From Actinocorallia herbida (lineage in GTDB: Bacteria > Actinomycetota > Actinomycetes > Streptosporangiales > Streptosporangiaceae): a DNA stretch of 64,000 nt. The translations under genes and the position numbers were made by a program. Below, one piece after another: positions 48,816-56,415 of this stretch. The number at the start of each line of letters is the position of its first letter. Positions within the stretch are counted from its first letter, which is position 1. The notes beneath the pieces were generated by a model, which was given only the letters and a program-made list of their open reading frames with translations, was not told the origin of the DNA and made no database searches. Location: NCBI RefSeq assembly GCF_003751225.1, contig NZ_RJKE01000001.1:2976001-3040000 (forward strand). The letters run 5' to 3'.

Positions 48816-50610
48816 CCGGCCGCCGGTCCAGCAGCTCGACGGGTATGTCCACGACGCGGGCGAGGAGGTACTCGCCCACGGCCTTGCCGACCTGGTCGAC
48901 CCGCAGGTTGCTGGACCCGCCGACGCCGAGGAGCCCGCGCAGCACGAAGTGGACCGCGCGCAGGTGCGGGAACTCGTGCCGGACGATCTCCAGGTCCGCG
49001 GTCTCGGGAAGGAGGCCGCGGATCGCGTCGGTCCCGAGCGCGGCGCGCAGCCAGGGCCACGCCTCGGGGTCCGCGGTCCACACGCCGACGTTGCTGTTGC
49101 CGCCCTTGTCGCCGCTCCGCGCGAAGGCGATCCGGCCGAGCGGCGCCCGCTCGGTCCGGCCCGAGGGGTATGGCGCGGGCTCCGGCTGGACGGGCTGCCC
49201 GGCGAACCCCTGGGTGATCTTGGGCGGTGCGATGCCGATGCGGCGCCCGTCGTCCAGGACCGCCCTGTGCTCGACCGCCTCCAGGGGAAGCAGGCCCGGC
49301 CAGTACTCGATCCGCGGCTGCGGTGCGAGCGCGGGCGCGGCGGCGGTGTCGATGAAGAACCCGGGGACGCTGCCGAGGAACAGCGCGTTGACGCGGGCGG
49401 CGAAGTTCGCGTACTCCAGGGGTGCCCGCTCCTTCGCGGTGGCCATGATCCGCACCGGGACCGTCGCCTCCCACTGGCTGCGCGGGTCCGCGGCGGCGGT
49501 GCCGAGCAGCGTGACGTCGAGGTCCTCGACGCCCGGCGCGGCCAGGTCGCGGATCTGGGCGGCGAGCAGCGCGTGCTTCTCCGCGATGCGCAGGCCGGTG
49601 AGGTAGGCCGTCATGACGATCTGGTGGCCGATCGGCGCGAACAGCGCGACCTTCGTGGTGGGCGGCGGCGCGGACCCGGTCGTGCCGGACACCTCGACGC
49701 GGTCGGGCCCGGCCTGGCGCAGGCGGACGTCCGCGAGATGGACGGTCACGTCGGGATTGAGGTAGTCCGGCCCCTGGATCTCGTAGACGAGCTGGGCCGT
49801 GACGGTGTCGACGGTGACCGCGCCGGGGTGGTCCGCGTGCTTGGTGATGACGCTGGACCCGTCTGCGGCGACCTCGGCGAGGGGGTAGCCGGGCCGGAGC
49901 GCGCCCGGGACGTTCGCGGATCCACCCGGAATCACGGCGAACCCGGTGAAGTTGCCGCCCGTGGCGTGCGGCCCGCACTCGATGATGTGCCCGGCGAGGA
50001 CCGCCCCGGCCAGCGCGTCCCAGGCGTCCTCGGCCCAGCCGTGCCACCAGGCCGCGGGCCCCGAGGTCAGCGACGCGTCGGTGACCCGCCCGCAGATCAC
50101 GATGTCCGCGCCCGCCTCCAGCGCCGCGGCGATGCCTCGGCCGCCGAGGTAGGCGTTGGCGCTGATCGGCTCGGCCCCCCAGGAGGCCAGCGGCGCGCCG
50201 GTGTCCAGGTGCGCGAGGTCGTGCCCGGCCTCCCGCAGCTCCGCCAGATGGGGGAGCAGGTTGTCGCCTTCGATGTGCGCGACCCGCAGCGGCAGGCCCT
50301 CCGTGGAGATCACCGCACGCAGGGCTTCCGCGAGCCCTGCCGGATGGAACGCCCCCGCGTTCGTCACGACCTTGGTCCCACGCTCGGCGATGGCCGCGAG
50401 ATGTGGCCGGATCTGCCCGAGGAAGTACCCGACGTATCCCTTGGCCGGATCCGCCCGGTGCCGCGCCGAAAGCGAGGCGAGCGTGACCTCGGCGAGGTAG
50501 TCCCCGACGAGGACGTCCACCGCATCCCCGGCCATGACCTCGTCCAGCGCGCCATGGCGGTCGCCGAGGTATCCGGAGAAATTGGCGATGCGCACCGGCC
50601 GTCGGGTCAT
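48802..50610 (-). CDS. AtuA-like protein (DUF1446) of acyclic terpene utilisation type
   Basis: A 602-residue cytoplasmic protein. The first 450 residues match the AtuA/DUF1446 core: RIANFSGYLGDRHGALDEV, ASLSARHRADPAKGYVGYF, KVVTNAGAFHPAGLAEAL, GRVTDASLTSGPAAWW, ECGPHATGGNFTGF. The C-terminal about 110 residues start at APLGRIAFARSGDKGGNSNVGV, the small domain usually attached to AtuA. In Pseudomonas the atu genes degrade citronellol and geraniol; AtuA itself has no proven reaction. Here it lies next to a P450, an acyl-CoA dehydrogenase and a prenyl synthase fusion, so a branched isoprenoid acid is an attractive but unproven substrate. Confidence 0.85.
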   Translation of the reverse strand: MTRRPVRIANFSGYLGDRHGALDEVMAGDAVDVLVGDYLAEVTLASLSARHRADPAKGYVGYFLGQIRPHLAAIAERGTKVVTNAGAFHPAGLAEALRAVISTEGLPLRVAHIEGDNLLPHLAELREAGHDLAHLDTGAPLASWGAEPISANAYLGGRGIAAALEAGADIVICGRVTDASLTSGPAAWWHGWAEDAWDALAGAVLAGHIIECGPHATGGNFTGFAVIPGGSANVPGALRPGYPLAEVAADGSSVITKHADHPGAVTVDTVTAQLVYEIQGPDYLNPDVTVHLADVRLRQAGPDRVEVSGTTGSAPPPTTKVALFAPIGHQIVMTAYLTGLRIAEKHALLAAQIRDLAAPGVEDLDVTLLGTAAADPRSQWEATVPVRIMATAKERAPLEYANFAARVNALFLGSVPGFFIDTAAAPALAPQPRIEYWPGLLPLEAVEHRAVLDDGRRIGIAPPKITQGFAGQPVQPEPAPYPSGRTERAPLGRIAFARSGDKGGNSNVGVWTADPEAWPWLRAALGTDAIRGLLPETADLEIVRHEFPHLRAVHFVLRGLLGVGGSSNLRVDQVGKAVGEYLLARVVDIPVELLDRRPATAG

Positions 50611-50682
50611 GGGATTCCTCTCTGAGCACGGCGCCGGGGCGGTGCGCCGGGCTTGCGATGCTAGTCGTGCCGAGCGAAAAAA

Positions 50683-50694
50683 GTCAGGCTTGAC
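50683..50694. promoter_or_regulatory. Small GTCA/TGAC inverted repeat before the TetR gene
   Basis: GTCAGGCTTGAC pairs GTCA with TGAC across four bases, flanked by A-rich and T-rich runs. It lies between the divergent AtuA-like gene (start 50610) and TetR gene (start 50709). The half-sites resemble those of the tandem element at 47465, but the spacing differs. A weak operator candidate. Confidence 0.35.
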
Positions 50695-50708
50695 GGTTTG
50701 TTTCGGCC

Positions 50709-51344
50709 GTGGGCATGATGCCGCGCGTGTCGTCTTCCGCGGCGGGCCGGGTCCCGCAGGGTGAGCGGTCGCAGGCCATGCGCCGGCGGCTGCTCGACGC
50801 GACGGTCAGGTGCCTCGTCGAGTACGGCTGGAGCGGGACGTCCACGGTGCTGGTGTCCGAACGGGCCGGGGTCAGCCGCGGCGCGCAGCTCCACCACTTT
50901 CCGACCAAGAACCACCTGGTGCTCGCCGCCGTCGAGCATCTGTGGGAGTCGCGCGCGGAGGCGCACCGCGCCGCCTTCGCCGCGCTGCCCGACGGCCCGG
51001 ACAAGGTCCACAGGGTCGTGCACCTGCTCGGCGAGCACTTCTCCGGCGACCTCTACACCGCGGCCCTCGAGCTGTGGGTGGCCGCGCGCAGCGACGCCGC
51101 GCTGCACGAGGCGGTCGTCCGGCTGGAGCAGCGGATCGGGCAGGCCGCCCACCGCCGGACGGTCGAGGCCCTCGGCGTCGACGAGTCGGTGCCGGGCGTG
51201 CGCGAACTCGTCCAGGCGACCCTGGACCTCGTGCGCGGCCTCGGCCTCGCCAACACCCTCACCGACGACTCCGCGCGCCGGGCCCGGATCCTCGACCGCT
51301 GGGCGCGCACGCTCGATCAGGCACTGCGCACCGCCACCCCCTGA
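50709..51344 (+). CDS. TetR/AcrR family transcriptional regulator
   Basis: A 211-residue regulator: TSTVLVSERAGVSRGAQLHHFPTKNHLVLAAVEHLWESR forms the helix-turn-helix and linker (about 45-82). The GAQLHHF form belongs to the TetR group with a C-terminal domain seen in fatty-acid or branched-acid regulators. The start may be GTG 50709, ATG 50715 or ATG 50718. Divergent from the AtuA-like gene and followed after 16 bases by an acyl-CoA dehydrogenase, so it likely controls both. Confidence 0.85.
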   Translation: MGMMPRVSSSAAGRVPQGERSQAMRRRLLDATVRCLVEYGWSGTSTVLVSERAGVSRGAQLHHFPTKNHLVLAAVEHLWESRAEAHRAAFAALPDGPDKVHRVVHLLGEHFSGDLYTAALELWVAARSDAALHEAVVRLEQRIGQAAHRRTVEALGVDESVPGVRELVQATLDLVRGLGLANTLTDDSARRARILDRWARTLDQALRTATP

Positions 51345-51360
51345 CCCCCGAGGAGCCCCC

Positions 51361-52512
51361 TTGCGAGCCTGGACCCCCGAGCAGGAACTGCTGCGCGACA
51401 CCGCGCGCCGCTTCACCGAGCGCGAGATCGCGCCCCACCTCGACGCCTGGGAGGACGCGGGCGAGATCCCGCGCGCGCTGCACCGGGAGGCCGCGAAGCA
51501 CGGCCTCATGGGTCTCGGGTTCGCCGAGGACAAGGGCGGCGACGGTGGCACGCTGCTGGACGGCATGGCCGCGCAGGAGGCGATGTTCGAGGCGGGCATG
51601 TCGAGCGGCCTCGCGGCGGGCCTGTTCACCCATGGGATCGCGCTGCCCCACATCGCCGCGCGCGGCAGCGCCGACCTCATCGACCGGTACGTCCGGCCGA
51701 CCCTCGCGGGCGAACTGATCGGCGCGCTCGGCATCACCGAGCCCGGCGGCGGCTCCGACGTCGGCGCGCTGCGCACGACCGCGGTCCGCGACGGAGACCA
51801 CTATGTCGTCAACGGGGCCAAGACCTTCATCACCAGCGGCGTCCGCGCCGACTTCATCACCACCGCGGTCCGGACGGGTGGGCCGGGCTCGGGCGGCGTC
51901 AGCCTGCTCATCGTCGACAAGGACACGCCGGGCCTGACCGTCGACCGGGCGCTGGCCAAGATGGGCTGGCGCTGCTCCGACACCGCGGAACTGTCCTTCG
52001 TGGACGTGCGGGTGCCGGTGTCCCATCTCGTCGGCGAGGAGAACGCGGGCTTCGCCTACATCGCCGAGCAGTTCGTGGTGGAGCGGCTCGGCCTGGCCGT
52101 CCACGCCTACGGCATCGCCGCCCGGTCGCTCGCCCTCACCGCGGCCTACTGCCGGGACCGCGCGACGTTCGGGGCCCCGCTCGTCAGCCGCCAGGTCGTC
52201 CGGCACAAGCTCGTGGAGATGCACCGGCAGGTCGAGGTCGCCCGCACCTACGCCCTTTCCGTCGCCGAACGCCATGTCTCGGGCGGCCTGGACGCCGATG
52301 TGATCGCCGCGGCCTGCCTCGCCAAGCAGACCGCCGTCGAGTGCGCCACGCACGTCTGCCACGAGGCGGTCCAGCTGCACGGCGGCACCGGCTACATGCA
52401 CGGCACCGAGGTCGAGCGGCACTACCGCGACGCCCGGCTCCTGCCCATCGGCGGCGGCGCCACCGAGGTGCTCACCGACCTCGCCGCGAAGCTCCTCGGC
52501 TACACGCCCTGA
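51361..52512 (+). CDS. Acyl-CoA dehydrogenase
   Basis: A 383-residue FAD flavoprotein: ALGITEPGGGSDVGALRT, NGAKTFITSG, MGWRCSDTAELSFVDVRVP, VQLHGGTGYMHGTEVERHYRDARLLPIGGG. It introduces a double bond into an acyl-CoA. It starts with TTG 51361, with GAGGAG upstream, directly after the TetR gene. The terminal segment reads IGGGATEV, the type common in actinobacterial FadE enzymes for branched or bulky substrates. Grouped with AtuA-like and P450 genes. Its stop is only five bases from the end of the convergent fusion gene. Confidence 0.92.
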   Translation: MRAWTPEQELLRDTARRFTEREIAPHLDAWEDAGEIPRALHREAAKHGLMGLGFAEDKGGDGGTLLDGMAAQEAMFEAGMSSGLAAGLFTHGIALPHIAARGSADLIDRYVRPTLAGELIGALGITEPGGGSDVGALRTTAVRDGDHYVVNGAKTFITSGVRADFITTAVRTGGPGSGGVSLLIVDKDTPGLTVDRALAKMGWRCSDTAELSFVDVRVPVSHLVGEENAGFAYIAEQFVVERLGLAVHAYGIAARSLALTAAYCRDRATFGAPLVSRQVVRHKLVEMHRQVEVARTYALSVAERHVSGGLDADVIAAACLAKQTAVECATHVCHEAVQLHGGTGYMHGTEVERHYRDARLLPIGGGATEVLTDLAAKLLGYTP

Positions 52513-52516
52513 CGCC

Positions 52517-54772
52517 TCACTCCCGCTCGCGCTCGGCGGCGTAGGAGCCCAGCGCGCGGACGAGGACGGCATGGTGCGTGTGCGGAAGGAGGCCCTGGAG
52601 GGGCTGCCAGGCCCGGTCCACCAGCCCGCGCGCCTCGTCCGTGCAGGCCTGGACGGCGCCGTGCCCTTCCAGGACCGCGGCGATCTCCCGGACGGCCTGG
52701 GTGTCGGCCCGGCCGTCGCGGACGGTGTGCCAGATCTCGCGGACCAGCCCCCGGGGGACCAGCGCGACCGCGTGCGCGAGCGGCATCGTGACCTTGCCCG
52801 CGTGAAGGTCCTCGGCGGCGTGCTTGGTGGCGACGCGGCCGCCGGCGGGGTCCGGGGCGGTGAGGCCGCGCAGGTCCATGACGTCGTCGCTGATCTGGTA
52901 GGCGAGCCCGACCGCCTCGAAGTAGGCGCCGAGCGCGCGGTACGTGTCGCCCGTCGCCCCGGCGATCAGCGCGCCGATCTCGGCGAGGCCCCGGACCGGC
53001 GTCGCGGTCTTGAGCAGGTGGACGGTCCGGATCCGGCGCAGCAGCGCCTCGGCGTCGCCGGTCTCGACCGCCGCGTCCATCGCGGCCCGGTGCCCCGCGA
53101 TGTCCAGGGCCTGGCCCGCGTGCCCGGCCCGCATGACCCGCAGATACGTCTCGTAGACGTGGCGGCGCAGCAGGTCGTCGTCGGGCAGGACGTCGCGAAG
53201 CACCTGGTCCAGGACGAAGTAGGCGGCCGTCCCCGCGTTGATCGCCGCCGCGTCGCCGTACACGCTGTGCACGGACGGCACGCCGCGGCGGGTGGGGGAG
53301 CGGTCCTCGACGTCGTCGACGATGAGGTTGCCGGTGTGCAGCACCTCGATCGCGCCGAGCAGTGGCCGGTAGGGCTCGCTGTCCACGCCGAACAACTCGA
53401 TCGCGGCGGTCGCGATGTAGGCGCGCAGGCTCTTGCCGAGGCCGTCGGCGGCGTGCCGGAGGGGGCGGACGAGGGCGGCGTGGAGGTCGGCGGCGAGGTC
53501 CGGATCGAGTGCCTCCGGCCGGTCCGAGAGGCCCGCGAGCGCGGCCAGCGCCGACGGGTCGGGCCGGTCGGGGAGCAGGCGGCGGATCTCCTGCCCGGTG
53601 ACCTCGCGGGTCCGGGCGACATAGCGCTCGATGTCCCCGATCCGGTTGGCCGGGACGATCTCGGCGAGCCCCCGCCCCGTCACCGGCCGCCCCGCCATCG
53701 TGCCCTGGGCTTCGACATGGGCGGCGAGGGCGCCGGTCCGAAAGACCAGCGAGCGCACCTCCTGCGGGAACCACGCCCGGACGCGCAGGGCGGCCTCGTG
53801 CCCGGGGACGTCAAGCTCCCAGACCGTGTCATAAGTGTTGAAAGTGGCCAGGGAGGTCCACGGCTCCGCGCCCATGAGGGAGGCCTTGGCCTCGTGGCGC
53901 TCCCCGTCGGGGGAGCACAGGACGGCGCGGCAGTCCCGCGGCTCGGTCGCGCCGGTGACGACGTCGGTGCGGCCCGCGGTGAAGACGGAGAGCTCCCAGC
54001 CGTTGTCCAGACGGAGGGCGGTCCGGGCGCACGACCAGTCGGCGCCGTCCTGGCCGTCGGGGACATGCCAGGCGTCGCCGAAGGAGTGCTCGTACCAGGC
54101 CTCGCCGGTCACCTCGGCGGTGCGCCCGCCGCGCCGGAGGCCGCCCTCGACCGTCAGCCGGGGGACGAAGTAGGTGTACAGCCAGCCCGGGACGTCGTCG
54201 TCCGTGCCGACGGTCTGGGTCACGGCGCCCTTCCGCGGGGCCAGCCGCAGGGAGAACGCGCAGCCCGTCCCGTCGGCCTCGATCCGGTAGGCGCCGTCGG
54301 GGTCCTTGCGCAGCCGGGCCACCCCGCCGAAGTCCAGGTCGAGGCCGCCCAGCCCGATCCGCGCGGGCCTGGGCAGAAGCCGGTCGGGAAGCGGCGGCTC
54401 TTCGGCGGAGGACGCCAGGAACGCCCGGCGGACGCGCGGGTCGGTGGCCGGGTCGGTCGCGGCGAGCAACCGGGACAGTTCGAGGCTCTCCCGGTCCAGC
54501 CACGACGCGCCCGACTCGCCGGTCATGGACGGGCGGGCGCGGTCGCCGAGCTGCCAGTACACCGCGTGCGCGTCCAGCGGGGTCCCGTCGGGCCGGGTGC
54601 CGCCCTGCCGCAGGAAGGCGATGACGAGTCCGTGCTCGGCGGCCCCGTGGTGCAGCCGGGCGGTGAACCACCACCGCTCGGTGCCGCAACCGCGATGCGG
54701 TGCGTCGTGCACGGCGAGGTCGGGGACCGCCCCCGGCACCGGCCAGTCGGCCCGCCACAGCTTCCCCGCCAT
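52517..54772 (-). CDS. Fusion protein: CrtC/AttH-type lipocalin domain + trans-polyprenyl diphosphate synthase
   Basis: A 751-residue two-domain protein. Residues 1 to about 370 match the CrtC/AttH lipocalin-like family of carotenoid 1,2-hydratases and relatives, with GEAWYEHSFGDAWHV (223-237) as the hallmark. Residues about 400-751 are a complete trans-prenyltransferase: GKSLRAY (446-452), first Asp motif DDVEDRSPTRRG (486-497), second Asp motif SDDVMD (628-633) after YQI. Such a synthase chains isopentenyl units; the fused lipocalin domain could hydrate, cyclise or bind the product. ATG 54772 has AGGACGGGG upstream; no stop or frameshift lies between domains, so it is a true fusion. Divergent from the DUF6230/DUF6114 pair. 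Confidence 0.85.
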   Translation of the reverse strand: MAGKLWRADWPVPGAVPDLAVHDAPHRGCGTERWWFTARLHHGAAEHGLVIAFLRQGGTRPDGTPLDAHAVYWQLGDRARPSMTGESGASWLDRESLELSRLLAATDPATDPRVRRAFLASSAEEPPLPDRLLPRPARIGLGGLDLDFGGVARLRKDPDGAYRIEADGTGCAFSLRLAPRKGAVTQTVGTDDDVPGWLYTYFVPRLTVEGGLRRGGRTAEVTGEAWYEHSFGDAWHVPDGQDGADWSCARTALRLDNGWELSVFTAGRTDVVTGATEPRDCRAVLCSPDGERHEAKASLMGAEPWTSLATFNTYDTVWELDVPGHEAALRVRAWFPQEVRSLVFRTGALAAHVEAQGTMAGRPVTGRGLAEIVPANRIGDIERYVARTREVTGQEIRRLLPDRPDPSALAALAGLSDRPEALDPDLAADLHAALVRPLRHAADGLGKSLRAYIATAAIELFGVDSEPYRPLLGAIEVLHTGNLIVDDVEDRSPTRRGVPSVHSVYGDAAAINAGTAAYFVLDQVLRDVLPDDDLLRRHVYETYLRVMRAGHAGQALDIAGHRAAMDAAVETGDAEALLRRIRTVHLLKTATPVRGLAEIGALIAGATGDTYRALGAYFEAVGLAYQISDDVMDLRGLTAPDPAGGRVATKHAAEDLHAGKVTMPLAHAVALVPRGLVREIWHTVRDGRADTQAVREIAAVLEGHGAVQACTDEARGLVDRAWQPLQGLLPHTHHAVLVRALGSYAAERERE

Positions 54773-54854
54773 CACGATCACCCCGTCCTGTCTTTCCGCG
54801 ACTATATGATCACTCAAGGTATCGGAGTGCGGATGATCGGGGAGGTGCGCGCTG

Positions 54855-55478
54855 TTGCGAAGCCGCGGCCGGCGGAGGCGGCCACAGCCCCGGCCGTCCA
54901 TCCGCCCGCGCCGCTTCGCCGCGGTGCTCGTCCCGTCGCTGGCGCTCGGCGGCGTCCTCGCCGCGGCGGTCGGGCAGGGCGCGCTCGCCGCCTCCTTCGC
55001 CGTGTCCGGGCGTGACATGAAGGTCTCCGCCGACCGGATCGAGGGCACCGGCTACGTCACCTATCCGTCCGTCGCCCGTTCCGCCGACGGCACGGAGCAC
55101 GCGGTCACCGTGCTCGCGGTGAAGACGGCCCGGGTGCGCGCGCTGTGCCAGTCGTCGGTTCTCGACACGCCGCTCGGACGCTACGTCCTCAGGCTGAGCG
55201 CCGCGCCGGACGGCCCGCCCGTCCGGGTCAGCGACCTCGCGCTCTCGGCGACCTCGATCGACGCCGACCTCGGCTTCACCAGCCTCCAGCTCAACCGGGA
55301 CGCCGCCTCCCTGGACGCGGTGCCCGGCTACAGCGGGGCCCCGGGCCACTACGGAATCCAGGCGCTCGGCTTCGCCGTCACGAACGTCCGGGTGCGGTCG
55401 TGGTCGGTCTTCAGCAGCTCGATCCACGTGAAGGGCCTGCGGCTCGCCGTCGGCCGCGACGAGGCGGAGTGCTTCTGA
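54855..55478 (+). CDS. DUF6230 family exported/anchored protein
   Basis: A 207-residue protein starting with TTG 54855, with GGGGAGG nine bases upstream. An Arg-rich N-terminus (MRSRGRRRRPQPRPSIRPRR) precedes one hydrophobic segment (FAAVLVPSLALGGVLAAAVG) that works as signal or anchor. The rest is beta-rich: LAASFAVSGRDMKVSADRIEGTGYV through IHVKGLRLAVGRDEAECF. This is the DUF6230 pattern, sometimes mislabelled cholesterol esterase; no catalytic residues are visible. Coupled by a TGATG overlap to a DUF6114 membrane gene, its regular partner. Role unknown, probably envelope. Confidence 0.85.
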   Translation: MRSRGRRRRPQPRPSIRPRRFAAVLVPSLALGGVLAAAVGQGALAASFAVSGRDMKVSADRIEGTGYVTYPSVARSADGTEHAVTVLAVKTARVRALCQSSVLDTPLGRYVLRLSAAPDGPPVRVSDLALSATSIDADLGFTSLQLNRDAASLDAVPGYSGAPGHYGIQALGFAVTNVRVRSWSVFSSSIHVKGLRLAVGRDEAECF

Positions 55479-55852
55479 TGGGTCTGCGCGCCTGGGTCGA
55501 CGGCCGTCCCTTCGCGGCGGGCCTCCTCGCCGTCCTCGCCGGCGCCGAGATCCTGCTGACGCCCGTCGTCGGCGCGGGGATCCTCGTCCATACCGGGCTC
55601 GCCGGACAGCTCAGCTTCCTGCTCGGCCTTCTCCTCGTCGTCTTCGGCCTGCTCTTCTGGACGGCCCCTTCCCTCCGCGTGGTGGTCGGCGCCCTGACGA
55701 TCGCCGTCGGGCTCGCGTCCTTCCTCACCGCCAACCTCGGCGGCTTCCTGGTCGGGCTGCTGCTCGCCCTCGTCGGCGGGGCCGCGGGCATCTCCTGGGC
55801 GCCCGCCGAGGTCCGCCCTCCCGGGCGAGGCCGGCACCGGTCGGCCGTCTGA
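55478..55852 (+). CDS. DUF6114 family membrane protein
   Basis: A 124-residue protein with four membrane helices (FAAGLLAVLAGAEILLTPVV, FLLGLLLVVFGLLFWTA, VVVGALTIAVGLASFLTA and LVGLLLALVGGAAGISW) and a charged C-terminus (EVRPPGRGRHR). The pattern and the company of DUF6230 identify DUF6114. ATG 55478 overlaps the preceding stop by one base. The pair is widespread in filamentous actinomycetes and its function is unknown; it may form a small envelope complex. Confidence 0.82.
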   Translation: MGLRAWVDGRPFAAGLLAVLAGAEILLTPVVGAGILVHTGLAGQLSFLLGLLLVVFGLLFWTAPSLRVVVGALTIAVGLASFLTANLGGFLVGLLLALVGGAAGISWAPAEVRPPGRGRHRSAV

Positions 55853-55896
55853 CGGAGTCCAACCGGATCCCAACACCCTGCTGCCAGGCTCGCGGC

Positions 55897-56352
55897 ATGC
55901 GCACGACGAACGGACCCCGGGCCTGGCGGCTGCCGGACGGCGACGTCCTCATCGAGGGACCTGCGTTCGACCTGCCCCCGCACTTCCACGGGCCCGGCAC
56001 CGGCGACACGCCCGGGCTGACGGAGACTCGCACCTACTACCGGCTGCGCGACGGCGACCTCGTCGGCGTTCACGAGCCGATCCCGTGGGCCGAGGGGTGG
56101 GAGTGCGGCATCGTCACCTACCGCGTCACCGGGGACGCCCTGACGCGGCACAGCATGACCGTCGAGACCGGGCCTCCCGAGCACCGGGCCGAGGTCGCGC
56201 TGCCCGGGCTCGCCGTGCTTCCGCCCGCGGAGACGCCCACCGCGGCGCAGGTCCACGCCCTGGCGCGCCGCCACTGGCGGGAGGCGGAGGCGCGCGGACA
56301 GCGGGTCGAGCACGGGTACTGGCCGAGGGACGCCTACCGCACGGACTCGTAA
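55897..56352 (+). CDS. Hypothetical protein, acidic, soluble
   Basis: A 151-residue protein with no membrane segment. Features: LPDGDVLIEGPAFDLPPHFHGP at the start, TYYRLRDGDLVGVHEPIPWAEGWECGIVTYRV in the middle, and an Ala/Arg-rich helix (ALARRHWREAEARGQRVEHGYWP) at the end. It has a beta-sandwich look but I do not recognise the family. Its ribosome-binding site is weak, so it may be leaderless. It lies in the same direction as the genes before and after, with gaps of 44 and 63 bases. Confidence 0.6.
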   Translation: MRTTNGPRAWRLPDGDVLIEGPAFDLPPHFHGPGTGDTPGLTETRTYYRLRDGDLVGVHEPIPWAEGWECGIVTYRVTGDALTRHSMTVETGPPEHRAEVALPGLAVLPPAETPTAAQVHALARRHWREAEARGQRVEHGYWPRDAYRTDS

Positions 56353-56415
56353 TCCCGGTCACCGAGGGTAGTGATCTTCCCGGAAGATGTGGTCCTTTCT
56401 CCCCTGGGGGTCGCT

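Noticed and set aside
52517-54772. Two separate genes joined by a sequencing error in the fusion
   Set aside because: The linker (about 370-400) is in the same frame, coding-like, with no internal ribosome-binding site or stop nearby, so a real fusion is more likely.
52571-55015. Plus-strand frame of 814 codons opposite the prenyl synthase fusion
   Set aside because: It is antisense to two intact, motif-rich domains; composition is that of a shadow frame.
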